From Nocardia concava NBRC 100430 (GTDB lineage: Bacteria > Actinomycetota > Actinomycetes > Mycobacteriales > Mycobacteriaceae), in NCBI RefSeq assembly GCF_000308815.1, contig NZ_BAFX01000129.1:1-39460 (forward strand): a stretch of DNA of 39,460 bases. The letters are read 5' to 3'. Both the position numbers and the translations under genes were made by a program. Numbering within the stretch: position 1 is the first letter of the stretch; each line of letters starts with the position of its first letter. Of this stretch, positions 23,828-31,885 are shown piece by piece. The notes under the pieces are model-generated. The model was not told the DNA's origin. It saw only the letters and a program-made list of their open reading frames with translations, and did no database searches.

Positions 23828-24846
23828 CGGCACACCTCCGAATGGGATTGGCCGCCGATCTGATTGAACAGACCGGGCGGGAACAGCACGCCCCACAGCG
23901 ACACGTCCAGGCTGCACAGGTAGGCGTTGCCGTACGCGCCGTAACTGCTGAAGCGTGCGACGCCATTGAGGACGTCGGGCAGCTCGACCGCCGCTTTGTC
24001 CAGCGACGCGCCATTGAGCAGCAGCAGCGCGACACCGGCGGAGGCGTCGGTCTGCGCCTGGGCGATGCCGGGCTTCACCTGCGCGATGACGTTCACCAGC
24101 GAATTCGTCGCCGTCGCAACGCGTTCCACCGACGACTTCAGCGTGCTGCCCTGCGTGTACAGCGCCTCGGTCAGAGAGCGCGCCTGGGTGATCAGCGTTT
24201 CCAGCTCATTGCTGCGATTGGCCAGACCGGCGATGACGCTGCTGAGATTGCCGACCACCTCGCCGAGGATCTCGTCGCGCTGCCCGAAGGTCCCGGCCAG
24301 CTGGGCGGCCTGAGTGACCAAGGCACTGAGCGAGACACCGTTGCCCTGCAAGGCCTGAATCAGGGTCTCGGACAAGGAGTTCACCTGATCCGGCTGCAGA
24401 ACGCTGAACAGCGGCTCGAATCCCGACAGCAGCGAGGACACGTCGAAGGACGGCTCGGTCCGCTCGATCGGAATCTGGTCACCCGCCGCCAGCGGCCGCC
24501 CGGCATCCTTGCCGGGCATGAGCGCGATGTACCGCTGCCCGATCAGGTTCTGGTAGCGGACCAGGGCCTTCGTCGTGGTGGTGGGATGCTGATCGTCCTC
24601 GATGCGGAAGTCGACCCGGGCCCGGTAGTTGTCGCCGAACGCGATCTTGTCCACCCGCCCGACCCGGACCCCCGCCATGCGGATGTCGTCGCCGACCCGC
24701 AGGCCGAGGACATCGGAGAAGACCGCCGAATAGCTGCGCGTACCGCCGGGTACCGAGCGCTGCAGGGTGGACCAGATGGTGTAGGTCAGCACCACCGCGA
24801 CCACGGCGAAAAGACTGAAGCCCGCCAAGGCTTTCCCGGATTTCAC
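23824..24846 (-). CDS. mceB: MCE family protein MceB
   Basis: 340 aa from GTG 24844-24846, overlapping the mceA stop (GTGA), with GGAGG upstream. The N-terminal anchor is GKALAGFSLFAVVAVVLTYT. The Mce domain reads YSAVFSDVLGLRVGDDIRMA, then GVRVGRVDKIAFGDNYRARV, followed by NLIGQRYIALMPG, a motif common to MceB. The longer frame to 25248 lies inside mceA. The C-terminus has the conserved Cys pair pattern (AYLCSLDVSLWG and SEVCR). It is the second tube subunit. Confidence 0.94.
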   Translation of the reverse strand: MKSGKALAGFSLFAVVAVVLTYTIWSTLQRSVPGGTRSYSAVFSDVLGLRVGDDIRMAGVRVGRVDKIAFGDNYRARVDFRIEDDQHPTTTTKALVRYQNLIGQRYIALMPGKDAGRPLAAGDQIPIERTEPSFDVSSLLSGFEPLFSVLQPDQVNSLSETLIQALQGNGVSLSALVTQAAQLAGTFGQRDEILGEVVGNLSSVIAGLANRSNELETLITQARSLTEALYTQGSTLKSSVERVATATNSLVNVIAQVKPGIAQAQTDASAGVALLLLNGASLDKAAVELPDVLNGVARFSSYGAYGNAYLCSLDVSLWGVLFPPGLFNQIGGQSHSEVCR

Positions 24847-26207
24847 GAAGCACCTCCGGTATCGGCGGGAACCAGGGCGCCGCCCGCGAGAATGGGCGTG
24901 AGCAGCAGGACCTGTGCCGCACTCGGCCTGCCTCCGACGAGGGCCGCGATGGCATCGGCGCCGCGCAAGCCCGCCGGTTCCGCGGCCGTCCCCGGCGGGG
25001 TCGTCGCCGAGGCCGGTGCGGTGAGCCCGGGTATCGCGGGCAATCCCGGAATGGCTGTAAGGCCGGAGATCGGTGCGGGGCCTGCGGCATCGAGATGCTT
25101 GGGAATCATCTGTTGCGGAAAGTCTTGAGCCGGAGCAGTTTCCGGTACCGAGGACCCACCGCAACGCGGCCCGGCCAGATCGCCGTAATGCGGGCAGTCC
25201 TTCGCCGTGTACTGCTGGAACGGCGTGAACGACACGTCCATCTTCCACACCATCTGCTTGTGCGGTCCGAAGGTGAATGTGGTCTGCAACCGCTGCAACG
25301 CCGTATTGAGATTGGCGATGGCGTACGGAATCGCCTGCGGATCCTGGGCGAGGCTGCCGAACAACTGATTCAGGCCCGAGACCAGGAACTTCCCGGAATC
25401 CGGATTGCGGGCGAAGAGTCCGTTCACGGTGTCCACGGCGCTGCCGCCGGTGGTCAGCAGATTCACCAGCGCGGCCCGGTCCTCGGTCAGCGTCCGCGCG
25501 GTGGTGACCGACTTCGCCAGCGTCCCAACCAGATCCGGCGCGGACTGGCTCAAAGCCGTGGCCGCACGGCCGAGATTCCCGAGCAGCTCCCCGATCCCGT
25601 CGATGTCGCGCACCTCGGTGATCCAGTGGTCGAGCCGCTCGATGGTCGAACCCGGTACACGGGCCGACGGTTCCAGTGCCGCCGACAGCGTCGACAGCAC
25701 CCGCCCCAGCTTCTCCGGCTGAATATTGTTCAGCACCGTGCGCAGCACATTGAGCGTGGTCTGCAACTGCACGGTCGCGGCGCTGGTGTCCTCCGGAATG
25801 GTCGCGCCCGCCCGCAGCGTGTCGCGCGTCGGCGTCGTGTCCACCAGTTCGACGGCGGTCACCCCGAAGATATTGTTCGGAATCACCCGCGCCGCCACGC
25901 TCGCCGGAATCGTGCCCGCCACACCGGGTTTGAGCGCCAGTGCCGCGCGCTGCCGCTCGCCCTTGGCCACCACCGCCACATCCTCGACGCGGCCGACGAT
26001 CATGCCGCGGAACTTCACGTCCGCATGCGCGGGCAGCCCGTCACCGGTACTCGTGAGCTCCGCGCTCACCGCCACCTTGTCCTCGAAGCGGCCGTTGTAG
26101 CGCAGCGCCAGCAGATACAGCAGCAGCGCCACCGTGGCGATCAGGGCGAGTCCGGCCAGCGTGAGCTGCCGGGCCGTGGGGCCCCGCCCGCTGGGATCGA
26201 GAATCAT
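24843..26207 (-). CDS. mceA: MCE family protein MceA
   Basis: 454 aa from ATG 26205-26207, with AGGTG upstream; the frame extending to 26891 is inside yrbEB. The anchor is LTLAGLALIATVALLLYLLA. The Mce domain reads VSAELTSTGDGLPAHADVKF, then RGMIVGRVEDVAVV, with the MceA-typical IPNNIFGVTAVELVD. Helical region: LNNIQPEKLGRVLSTLSAAL. The C-terminal tail beyond about residue 360 is low in order and repeats GLxAIPGL (SGLTAIPGLPAIPGLTAP). It is the first Mce subunit; it starts 8 bp after yrbEB. Confidence 0.95.
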   Translation of the reverse strand: MILDPSGRGPTARQLTLAGLALIATVALLLYLLALRYNGRFEDKVAVSAELTSTGDGLPAHADVKFRGMIVGRVEDVAVVAKGERQRAALALKPGVAGTIPASVAARVIPNNIFGVTAVELVDTTPTRDTLRAGATIPEDTSAATVQLQTTLNVLRTVLNNIQPEKLGRVLSTLSAALEPSARVPGSTIERLDHWITEVRDIDGIGELLGNLGRAATALSQSAPDLVGTLAKSVTTARTLTEDRAALVNLLTTGGSAVDTVNGLFARNPDSGKFLVSGLNQLFGSLAQDPQAIPYAIANLNTALQRLQTTFTFGPHKQMVWKMDVSFTPFQQYTAKDCPHYGDLAGPRCGGSSVPETAPAQDFPQQMIPKHLDAAGPAPISGLTAIPGLPAIPGLTAPASATTPPGTAAEPAGLRGADAIAALVGGRPSAAQVLLLTPILAGGALVPADTGGAS

Positions 26208-26215
26208 CGAAACAC

Positions 26216-27079
26216 CTATCCCGAGATGCGGAAGCCGGGGTCGATGCCCCAGATCGCTAGGGTAAGAAAGAGATTGACGAAGACCATGACGACGATGACC
26301 ATCTTGATGGCGCGCCCGGCCGCCACCCCGACACCCTCCGGGCCGCCGGTGGCGACATAGCCGTAGTAGCACTGGATGAACGTCGACAGCAGTACGAACA
26401 CCATCACCTTGAGCAGCGACCAGAACACGTCCGGTCCCAGCAGGAACTGGAAGAAGTAGTGGTCGTAGGTGCCCGCGGTGGTGCCGCCCAGGAACAGCAC
26501 CGACAGCTTGGTCGCCAGATACGCCACCGCCAGACCCACGCTGTAGAGCGGGACGATGGTCAGCGTCGAGGCGATCATGCGGGTGCTGATCAGGTACGGA
26601 AGCGGGCGGATGGCAATGGATTCCAGCGCGTCGATCTCCTCGGAGATGCGCATGGAACCCAATTGCGCGGTGAACCGGCACCCGGCCTGAATGGCGAAGG
26701 CCAGCGTCGCGATGATCGGCGCCAGCTCGCGGGTGGTGGCGAATCCGGAGATGGCGCCGGTGAGCGGGCTCATGGTGAGCAGATTCAAAGCCGTGAACGA
26801 CTCCATGCCCACGGTGATCCCGCCGAACCCGCACAGCGCGATCACCACGCCGATGGTGCCGCCGCCCACCACGAGTGAGCCGTTGCCCCAACCGACATCG
26901 GCGGTGAGGCGCAGCACCTCCTGGCGATAGTGCTTGAGCACGAACGGAATCGCGATGAGCGCCTGGAAGAACGTGATGACCTGATGGCCCAGGCGCTGAT
27001 TGGCCTGCACCGGCACCGAGACCACGTTCGCGGCCATCCGCACGGGTTTCAGCGACGGGGGAGTGTAGGTACTGCCCAC
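26216..27079 (-). CDS. yrbEB: YrbEB/MlaE-family permease of the mce transporter
   Basis: 287 aa from GTG 27077-27079, one base after the yrbEA stop. An integral membrane MlaE-type permease: MCE-associated YrbE proteins carry the EExDALxxM-like cytoplasmic loop, here ISEEIDALESIAI. Hydrophobic segments are visible around ITFFQALIAIPFVLKH, VGGGTIGVVIALCGFGGITV, LAPIIATLAFAIQAGCRFT and MVIVVMVFVNLFLTLAIWGI. It pairs with YrbEA to form the inner-membrane channel driven by a distant MceG-type ATPase, which is not in this window. Confidence 0.95.
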   Translation of the reverse strand: MGSTYTPPSLKPVRMAANVVSVPVQANQRLGHQVITFFQALIAIPFVLKHYRQEVLRLTADVGWGNGSLVVGGGTIGVVIALCGFGGITVGMESFTALNLLTMSPLTGAISGFATTRELAPIIATLAFAIQAGCRFTAQLGSMRISEEIDALESIAIRPLPYLISTRMIASTLTIVPLYSVGLAVAYLATKLSVLFLGGTTAGTYDHYFFQFLLGPDVFWSLLKVMVFVLLSTFIQCYYGYVATGGPEGVGVAAGRAIKMVIVVMVFVNLFLTLAIWGIDPGFRISG

Positions 27080-27080
27080 C

Positions 27081-27950
27081 TCACACCACCTTCGTCGGCA
27101 GCAGGGTGTTGTAGAGCTGGGTCAGCACGATATTGGTGGCGAAGAGCATGAGCGCCGAGCTCACCACCGCCGAATTCACCGCATTGGCGACCCCGCCCGG
27201 GCCGCCGTGCGCGTGCAGGCCGATATCGCAGGCGATGACCGCGGTCAGCAATCCGAAGATCGCCGCCTTGACGAGGGCGATCACGAGATCATTGGCCACG
27301 GCGAACGAGGAGAACGACCCGATGAACGAGCCCGGCGTTCCCTGCTGCGCGTAGACATTGAACATGTAAGCCGTTGCGAAGCCCACGAAGACGATGAACC
27401 CGCACAGCAGCATGCTCACCAGCACCGCCGCCGCGAGCCGGGGTGCGACCAGCCGGCGCACCGGGTCCACGCCCATCACCATCATGGCGTCGATCTCCTC
27501 CCGGATGGTCCGGGAGCCCAGATCGGCGGTGATCGCGGAGCCCACCGCACCGGCGATCATCAGCGAGGTGACCAGCGGCGCGCCCTGTCGGATGATGCCG
27601 AGCCCCGCCACCGCGCCGATGAATGTCGTTGCGCCGACCTGATTCACGAGCGCACCGACCTGGATCGACACCACCACCGCGATCGGAATGGCGACCAGGA
27701 CCGTGGGCGCGGCCGACACGCTCGTCATGAACGCGCACTGCTTGATGAATTCCCGATACGGGAAGCGCCGCTGAATGATCGAGACGACCAGCTGCCGCAG
27801 GGCGTCACGGCCCAGATCGACCTGCCGGCCGAGGGTTTCCAGCGACCGCTGCGGGTGCCGCTGCCACAGTCCGCGGGCGCTGCGCCCGATCCGCTCCAGT
27901 TCGGACGGTTCGGGTTCCGCTCCGGCGGAGGGTCTTTCGAGTGTCGTCAT
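27081..27950 (-). CDS. yrbEA: YrbEA/MlaE-family permease of the mce transporter
   Basis: 289 aa from ATG 27948-27950, overlapping the stop of the small upstream gene by one base (TGATG). The N-terminal cytoplasmic segment is charged (EPEPSELERIGRSARGLW). The MlaE family features are PTVLVAIPIAVVVSIQVGAL and the IREEIDAMMVMGVDPVRRLV loop characteristic of YrbEA. Membrane segments continue through VSMLLCGFIVFVGFATAYMF and the Gly-rich end. It forms the permease pair with YrbEB. Confidence 0.95.
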   Translation of the reverse strand: MTTLERPSAGAEPEPSELERIGRSARGLWQRHPQRSLETLGRQVDLGRDALRQLVVSIIQRRFPYREFIKQCAFMTSVSAAPTVLVAIPIAVVVSIQVGALVNQVGATTFIGAVAGLGIIRQGAPLVTSLMIAGAVGSAITADLGSRTIREEIDAMMVMGVDPVRRLVAPRLAAAVLVSMLLCGFIVFVGFATAYMFNVYAQQGTPGSFIGSFSSFAVANDLVIALVKAAIFGLLTAVIACDIGLHAHGGPGGVANAVNSAVVSSALMLFATNIVLTQLYNTLLPTKVV

Positions 27951-28138
27951 CAGCCGATGTCCTCGAGATAGTGCTGCAACGCGACCAAGGCGAACCCGAC
28001 CAGCGCCAGCCCCGCGGCCAGGCCGCACACCACCGCCACCCACAGCCCGAAGCGCAGGACGGGATTGACTTCCATTCGCCCACCGAGGATCTTGATCCCG
28101 ATCACCAGGATGTCGATGAGCCAGACCAGGGCCATCAT
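27950..28138 (-). CDS. 62-aa membrane protein at head of mce operon
   Basis: Starts at ATG 28136-28138 (sharing a base with the TAA of the gene before it, TAATG) and ends overlapping the yrbEA start. The sequence begins MMALVWLIDILVIGIKILGG, then RMEVNPVLRFGLWVAVVCGL, AAGLALVGFALVALQHYLED and IG. Two likely transmembrane helices are joined by a short charged loop. I do not recognise the family. Its one-base junctions on both sides with mce genes imply it is translated together with the YrbE permeases; it may be a small accessory subunit. Confidence 0.75.
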   Translation of the reverse strand: MMALVWLIDILVIGIKILGGRMEVNPVLRFGLWVAVVCGLAAGLALVGFALVALQHYLEDIG

Positions 28139-28362
28139 TACGTCATGCACACATTCGAGAAGGTGAGCACCGGCCAGCACACGATGGATCCCAGGAACGA
28201 GATGATCACATCGATGCCGTGCAGCTGCTTCAGGTGCGAGGTGTGCGTGAGGGTCCAGACGACCCCGACCAGCCCGTAGGGAATCCCGAGGATGATGAGT
28301 GTCCCGAGGAACTCGGACACCTTCATCTCGTAGCTGAGTAACCGATCCAACCGCCTGAGCAT
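28138..28362 (-). CDS. 74-aa membrane protein, first gene of mce operon
   Basis: Likely start ATG 28360-28362 (the AAAGGA upstream is about a dozen bases away); the frame extends to 28509 but that extension crosses the promoter region. The protein begins MLRRLDRLLSYEMKVSEFLG, then has two hydrophobic stretches, TLIILGIPYGLVGVVWTL and IDVIISFLGSIVCWPVL. No family is recognised. It shares one base with the next small gene. Gene order makes it the first gene of the mce operon, so it should be as strongly expressed as the transporter. Function unknown. Confidence 0.72.
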   Translation of the reverse strand: MLRRLDRLLSYEMKVSEFLGTLIILGIPYGLVGVVWTLTHTSHLKQLHGIDVIISFLGSIVCWPVLTFSNVCMT

Positions 28363-28578
28363 CCCGCGAACGTCCTTTCCCGACCCCGCCGTGCCTCTTC
28401 GCACGACGCTCGCAGCGACGTATGTTACTAACGATTCTTGCGCAGTGATGTCGATTCGACGATCTTTTGTTCCTTGAGATTCCGGCGGCTGATTGGCATG
28501 AATGGTCAATCGATGTAGGTGATACTGACGCTAAGTTAGTAAGCGTTCATGATGGATGTCGCCCGGAAGGGGAACCCT
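28363..28578. promoter_or_regulatory. Divergent promoter region of mce operon and mpaB-like gene
   Basis: The 216-bp spacer between the leftward mce operon and the rightward oxygenase gene is notably more AT-rich than its flanks. GTTACTAAC at 28424-28432 (reverse complement GTTAGTAAC) and GTTAGTAAG at 28535-28543 are the same 9-mer with one mismatch, one close to each gene. GATACT at 28521-28526 could be a -10 for the oxygenase gene. Paired sites in one divergent promoter suggest common control, most simply by the tandem TetR protein encoded at the operon's end; this is inference. Confidence 0.45.
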
Positions 28579-29481
28579 ATGACAACCGCGGCAGCGCAGC
28601 CGTCCGGCGCGCCGGCCCTCACCCTCGAGCAGACCCGCATCCACATCCCGGGCGTGCATCGGGCCGACGTCAAGCGGCCGCCGAAGCTCGAGGACGCGCT
28701 GGACTTCTGGCAGTTCTCGGGCGCGGCCGCGAATGTGGCCATGCAGATGGCGCGGCCCGGCGTCGGGCACGGCGTGGCCGACAGCAAGGTGGAATCCGGG
28801 GCGCTCATGGTGCATCCGTGGAAACGGTTGCGCACCACCGCTTCCTACCTCGCGGTGGCGATCCTGGGCACGCCGGAGGAGAAGATCGCCTTCCGGGAAG
28901 CGGTCAATGTGGCGCATCGGCAGGTGAAGTCCGAACCCGGTGCGCCGGTGCGGTACAACGCCTTCGACCGCAATCTGCAGCTGTGGGTGGCCGCCTGCCT
29001 CTACATCGGATTCGAGGACTCCTACCAGCTGCTCAACGGCAAGATGAGTCCCGAACAGGCCGAGGCGTTCTACTCCACCTCGGCCCCGCTCGGCACCACC
29101 CTGCAGGTCACCGAGGAGATGTGGCCCAAGACCCGCGCCGAATTCGACGAATACTGGGTCACCGCCTGCGAACAGGTCGCCGCCGACGACAAGATCCGCG
29201 CCTTCATCGACGACCTGCTCCACCTGCGAATGATCCACTGGTACCTGCGCATCATCTTCGGCGGCCTCCTGCGCTTCCTCACCGTCGGCTACCTACCGCC
29301 CTACTTCCGCGAACAGCTCGGCGTCCAATGGACCGCGGCCGACCAGCGCCGCTTCGAACACCTCTTCCTGTTCGTCGGCTTCGTGAACCGCTTCATCCCC
29401 AGGTTCATTCGCACCATGGGCACCCGCTCCATGATGGCGAACGTGCGCCGCCGGATGAAGCGGCACAAGCAACTGATCTAG
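28579..29481 (+). CDS. MpaB/latex-clearing-like oxygenase family (DUF2236)
   Basis: 300 aa from ATG 28579 with GGAAGGGG upstream; an earlier in-frame ATG at 28549 lacks a site. The family comprises heme-dependent oxygenases such as rubber oxygenase Lcp and fungal MpaB. Visible family hallmarks: VHPWKRLRTTASYLAVAILG, then FREAVNVAHRQVKSE with His113 as the likely heme ligand, and VRYNAFDRNLQLWVAACLYI. A hydrophobic stretch in MIHWYLRIIFGGLLRFLTVG could be buried or membrane-associated. The substrate is unknown; proximity to an mce importer suggests oxidation of an imported lipid or terpenoid. Confidence 0.85.
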   Translation: MTTAAAQPSGAPALTLEQTRIHIPGVHRADVKRPPKLEDALDFWQFSGAAANVAMQMARPGVGHGVADSKVESGALMVHPWKRLRTTASYLAVAILGTPEEKIAFREAVNVAHRQVKSEPGAPVRYNAFDRNLQLWVAACLYIGFEDSYQLLNGKMSPEQAEAFYSTSAPLGTTLQVTEEMWPKTRAEFDEYWVTACEQVAADDKIRAFIDDLLHLRMIHWYLRIIFGGLLRFLTVGYLPPYFREQLGVQWTAADQRRFEHLFLFVGFVNRFIPRFIRTMGTRSMMANVRRRMKRHKQLI

Positions 29482-29533
29482 AGGGGCCGCCCGCCTACCG
29501 TCGCAGCGGCGTGCGCTGTGTTTAGGTGGGTCC

Positions 29534-31042
29534 GTGAGTGACGGACCGGGCACCATGGTTACCGCGCAGGTCGCGGCCGCGCCGCGGTGGCGGCGGTGGA
29601 CGCTGCGCACGCGGCTGCTGGTGACGGTGCTGGCGATCGCGGTGGTCGGGTTGACGGCATTCGGGGTGTTGAGTACCGCCATGCTCGGACGGTCGGAGCT
29701 GGCGCGGATCGACGCGCAGCTGAACGGGTCCGCGGCGGATATCTCGCAGGCGAATCATCCACCGCCGCCGCCCAAACCGGCCGATGAGGTGTCGGGGGTG
29801 CCCTCGACCTTCCAGATCCTTTTCTTCGACAGCGCTGGGAATCAAGTCGGGCGGATCGGGGTCGGGAACACCACGCTGAAGCTGCCGGCGATGGACACCG
29901 CGTCTGTCGCGGCGCGGGGCAGCCGGATCTTCGAGGTCGGCGAGGTGGGCAGCGACTCGCGGTGGCGGGTGCGCACCGTCGTGCAGCCCGCGAATACCGC
30001 TCAGCCACAGGGCGGAACGGCGGCCATCGTCATGCCGCTGGACGGGTACTACGCGACCGCCCGGGAGCTGCGCACCATCGAGTTGATCGCGGGCGCCGGA
30101 TTGCTGCTGGTGCTCGCTGCGGTCGCGACGTGGTTGGTGCGGGTCGGGTTGCGGCCGTTGTCGCGGGTCGAGCACACGGCCGAGGCGATCGCGGCGGGGG
30201 ATTTGGATCGGCGGGTGCCCGATGCCGATACGCATACCGAGGTCGGGCGGTTGGGGACGGCGTTCAATGTGATGCTCGAGCGGTTGTCCTCCACGATGCG
30301 GCAGCTCGGGGAATCCGAGTCGCGCATGCGGCTTTTCGTGGCGGACGCCTCGCATGAGCTGCGTACGCCGTTGACCTCGATTCGCGGGTATGCCGAGCTG
30401 TACCGGATGGGCGGCGGGACCGATCCAGGACAGGTGGCGACGATGATGCGGCGGATCGAGGACGAGGCCGTGCGGATGGGGGTGCTCGTGGATGATCTGC
30501 TCCTGCTGGCGCGGCTGGACGAGCAGCGGCCGTTGGATCTCGCGGAGATCGATCTCGCCACCGTTGCGGATGAGGTCGTCGCGGACGCTCTGGTGCGGCA
30601 GCCGGAACGCGTTGTGCGGCTGAGTGTTTCGAACGGTCCGGCGCGGGTTGTGGGTGATGAGCATCGGCTGCGGCAGGTGCTGACGAACTTGGTGGGCAAT
30701 GGTCTGACGCACACGCCCGCCGATACCGAGATCGAGGTGCGGATCGCGTCGGGGACGGTGCCCACGGATGGCGAGGCGGTCGCCGCGGCCGGGGTGGAAC
30801 TGCGCACCGGCGATCCAGCGGTGATCGTCGAGGTGCGCGACAACGGCCCGGGCATTCCGCTGGGGAAGGCCCAGCATGTGTTCGATCGGTTCTACCGGGT
30901 CGACGAATCCCGGTCGCGTGCGGGCGGATCCGGGCTGGGGCTGGCGATCGTCGCGGCGGTGCTCACCGCGCATGGAGCGCGGATCCAACTGCTCACAGCG
31001 CCGGGATCGGACACGGTCTTCCGGATCGTCTTCCCGCAGTGA
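29534..31042 (+). CDS. Sensor histidine kinase
   Basis: 502 aa from GTG 29534, with AGGTGGG upstream. Transmembrane helix 1 is at about residues 28-50 and helix 2 at about 183-204, flanking an extracytoplasmic sensor of some 130 residues with a proline run (HPPPPPKP). A HAMP domain follows (RPLSRVEHTAEAIAAGDLDR), then the H-box with phosphoacceptor His274 in DASHELRTPLTSIRGYAELY, an N-box (NLVGNGLTHTP), and G boxes (DNGPGIP and GSGLGLAIV). The architecture is the OmpR-partner EnvZ/TrcS class. It is followed by the response regulator gene 110 bp later, the reverse of the more common regulator-first order. Confidence 0.95.
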   Translation: MSDGPGTMVTAQVAAAPRWRRWTLRTRLLVTVLAIAVVGLTAFGVLSTAMLGRSELARIDAQLNGSAADISQANHPPPPPKPADEVSGVPSTFQILFFDSAGNQVGRIGVGNTTLKLPAMDTASVAARGSRIFEVGEVGSDSRWRVRTVVQPANTAQPQGGTAAIVMPLDGYYATARELRTIELIAGAGLLLVLAAVATWLVRVGLRPLSRVEHTAEAIAAGDLDRRVPDADTHTEVGRLGTAFNVMLERLSSTMRQLGESESRMRLFVADASHELRTPLTSIRGYAELYRMGGGTDPGQVATMMRRIEDEAVRMGVLVDDLLLLARLDEQRPLDLAEIDLATVADEVVADALVRQPERVVRLSVSNGPARVVGDEHRLRQVLTNLVGNGLTHTPADTEIEVRIASGTVPTDGEAVAAAGVELRTGDPAVIVEVRDNGPGIPLGKAQHVFDRFYRVDESRSRAGGSGLGLAIVAAVLTAHGARIQLLTAPGSDTVFRIVFPQ

Positions 31043-31052
31043 CCGTCGCGTT

Positions 31053-31068
31053 CACAGGAAGCACACAG
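31053..31068. promoter_or_regulatory. CACAG direct repeat upstream of response regulator
   Basis: CACAG occurs at 31053-31057 and 31064-31068, an 11-bp period typical of tandem OmpR-family half-sites. It lies in the 110-bp gap between kinase and regulator genes, about 90 bp before the regulator start. Autoregulation is inferred; the motif is short. Confidence 0.3.
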
Positions 31069-31152
31069 CTGACACCGAGCTTGCGCGGTAGTTGCCACCA
31101 CCAGGATGGGCGGCATGGCTAATGGCTGGGAACCGTCGCGGATGCGCCTAGG

Positions 31153-31869
31153 GTGTCGAGGGTGACCGATCGCATCGCGCCGGACGCGGCGACCGTGCTG
31201 GTGGTCGACGACGAGCCGTTCATCTTGGACCTGCTGTGTTCCGCCCTGCGCATGAGCGGATTCGACGTGGTCTCCGCCGATAATGGGCGCGCAGCGCTGG
31301 AGGCGGCCACCCGGCGGCCGCCGGACGTGATGGTGCTCGACGTTATGCTGCCCGATCTGGACGGCTTCACGGTCGCCAAGCGATTGCGGGCGCAGGGCAG
31401 CGAGGTGCCGGTGCTGTTCCTCACCGCCCGCGACACCGTCGAGGATCGCATTGCCGGGCTCAGCGCGGGCGGCGACGACTACGTGAGCAAGCCGTTCAGC
31501 CTCGAAGAGGTGGTGCTGCGGCTGCAGGCCATCCTGCGCCGCACCCGACCCGCCGACGAGGACACACCCACCCGGTTGCGGTTCGCGGACCTGGAACTCG
31601 ATGTGGACACCCACCAGGTGCACCGGGCGGGCGAGCAGATCTGGCTGTCGGCCACCGAGTTCAAACTGCTGCACTATCTGATGCTCAACGCGGGCAAGGT
31701 GGTCAGCAAGCGGCAGATCCTCGACCGGGTGTGGCAGGCCGAGGAGGGGCGCGCCGACCGGGTGGTGGAGACCTTCGTCAGTCAGCTGCGCCGCAAGGTC
31801 GACAGCGGGCCGAACCCGCTCATCCACACCGTCCGTGGCGTCGGCTACACGCTCCGCGAATCGGGTTAG
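31153..31869 (+). CDS. OmpR-family response regulator
   Basis: 238 aa counting from GTG 31153; GTG 31162 (MTDRIAPDAATVLVV) is an equally good start. Receiver domain: VLVVDDEPF with acidic pair Asp19-Asp20, phospho-acceptor Asp63 in VMVLDVMLPDLDG, FLTARD, and the invariant Lys in YVSKPF. The winged-helix DNA-binding domain reads LWLSATEFKLLHYLMLNAGK-like sequence, then RVVETFVSQLRRKVD and IHTVRGVGYTLRE. It forms a two-component pair with the upstream kinase. Target genes are unknown. Confidence 0.95.
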   Translation: MSRVTDRIAPDAATVLVVDDEPFILDLLCSALRMSGFDVVSADNGRAALEAATRRPPDVMVLDVMLPDLDGFTVAKRLRAQGSEVPVLFLTARDTVEDRIAGLSAGGDDYVSKPFSLEEVVLRLQAILRRTRPADEDTPTRLRFADLELDVDTHQVHRAGEQIWLSATEFKLLHYLMLNAGKVVSKRQILDRVWQAEEGRADRVVETFVSQLRRKVDSGPNPLIHTVRGVGYTLRESG

Positions 31870-31885
31870 GCCGCCGCGGGATCGC

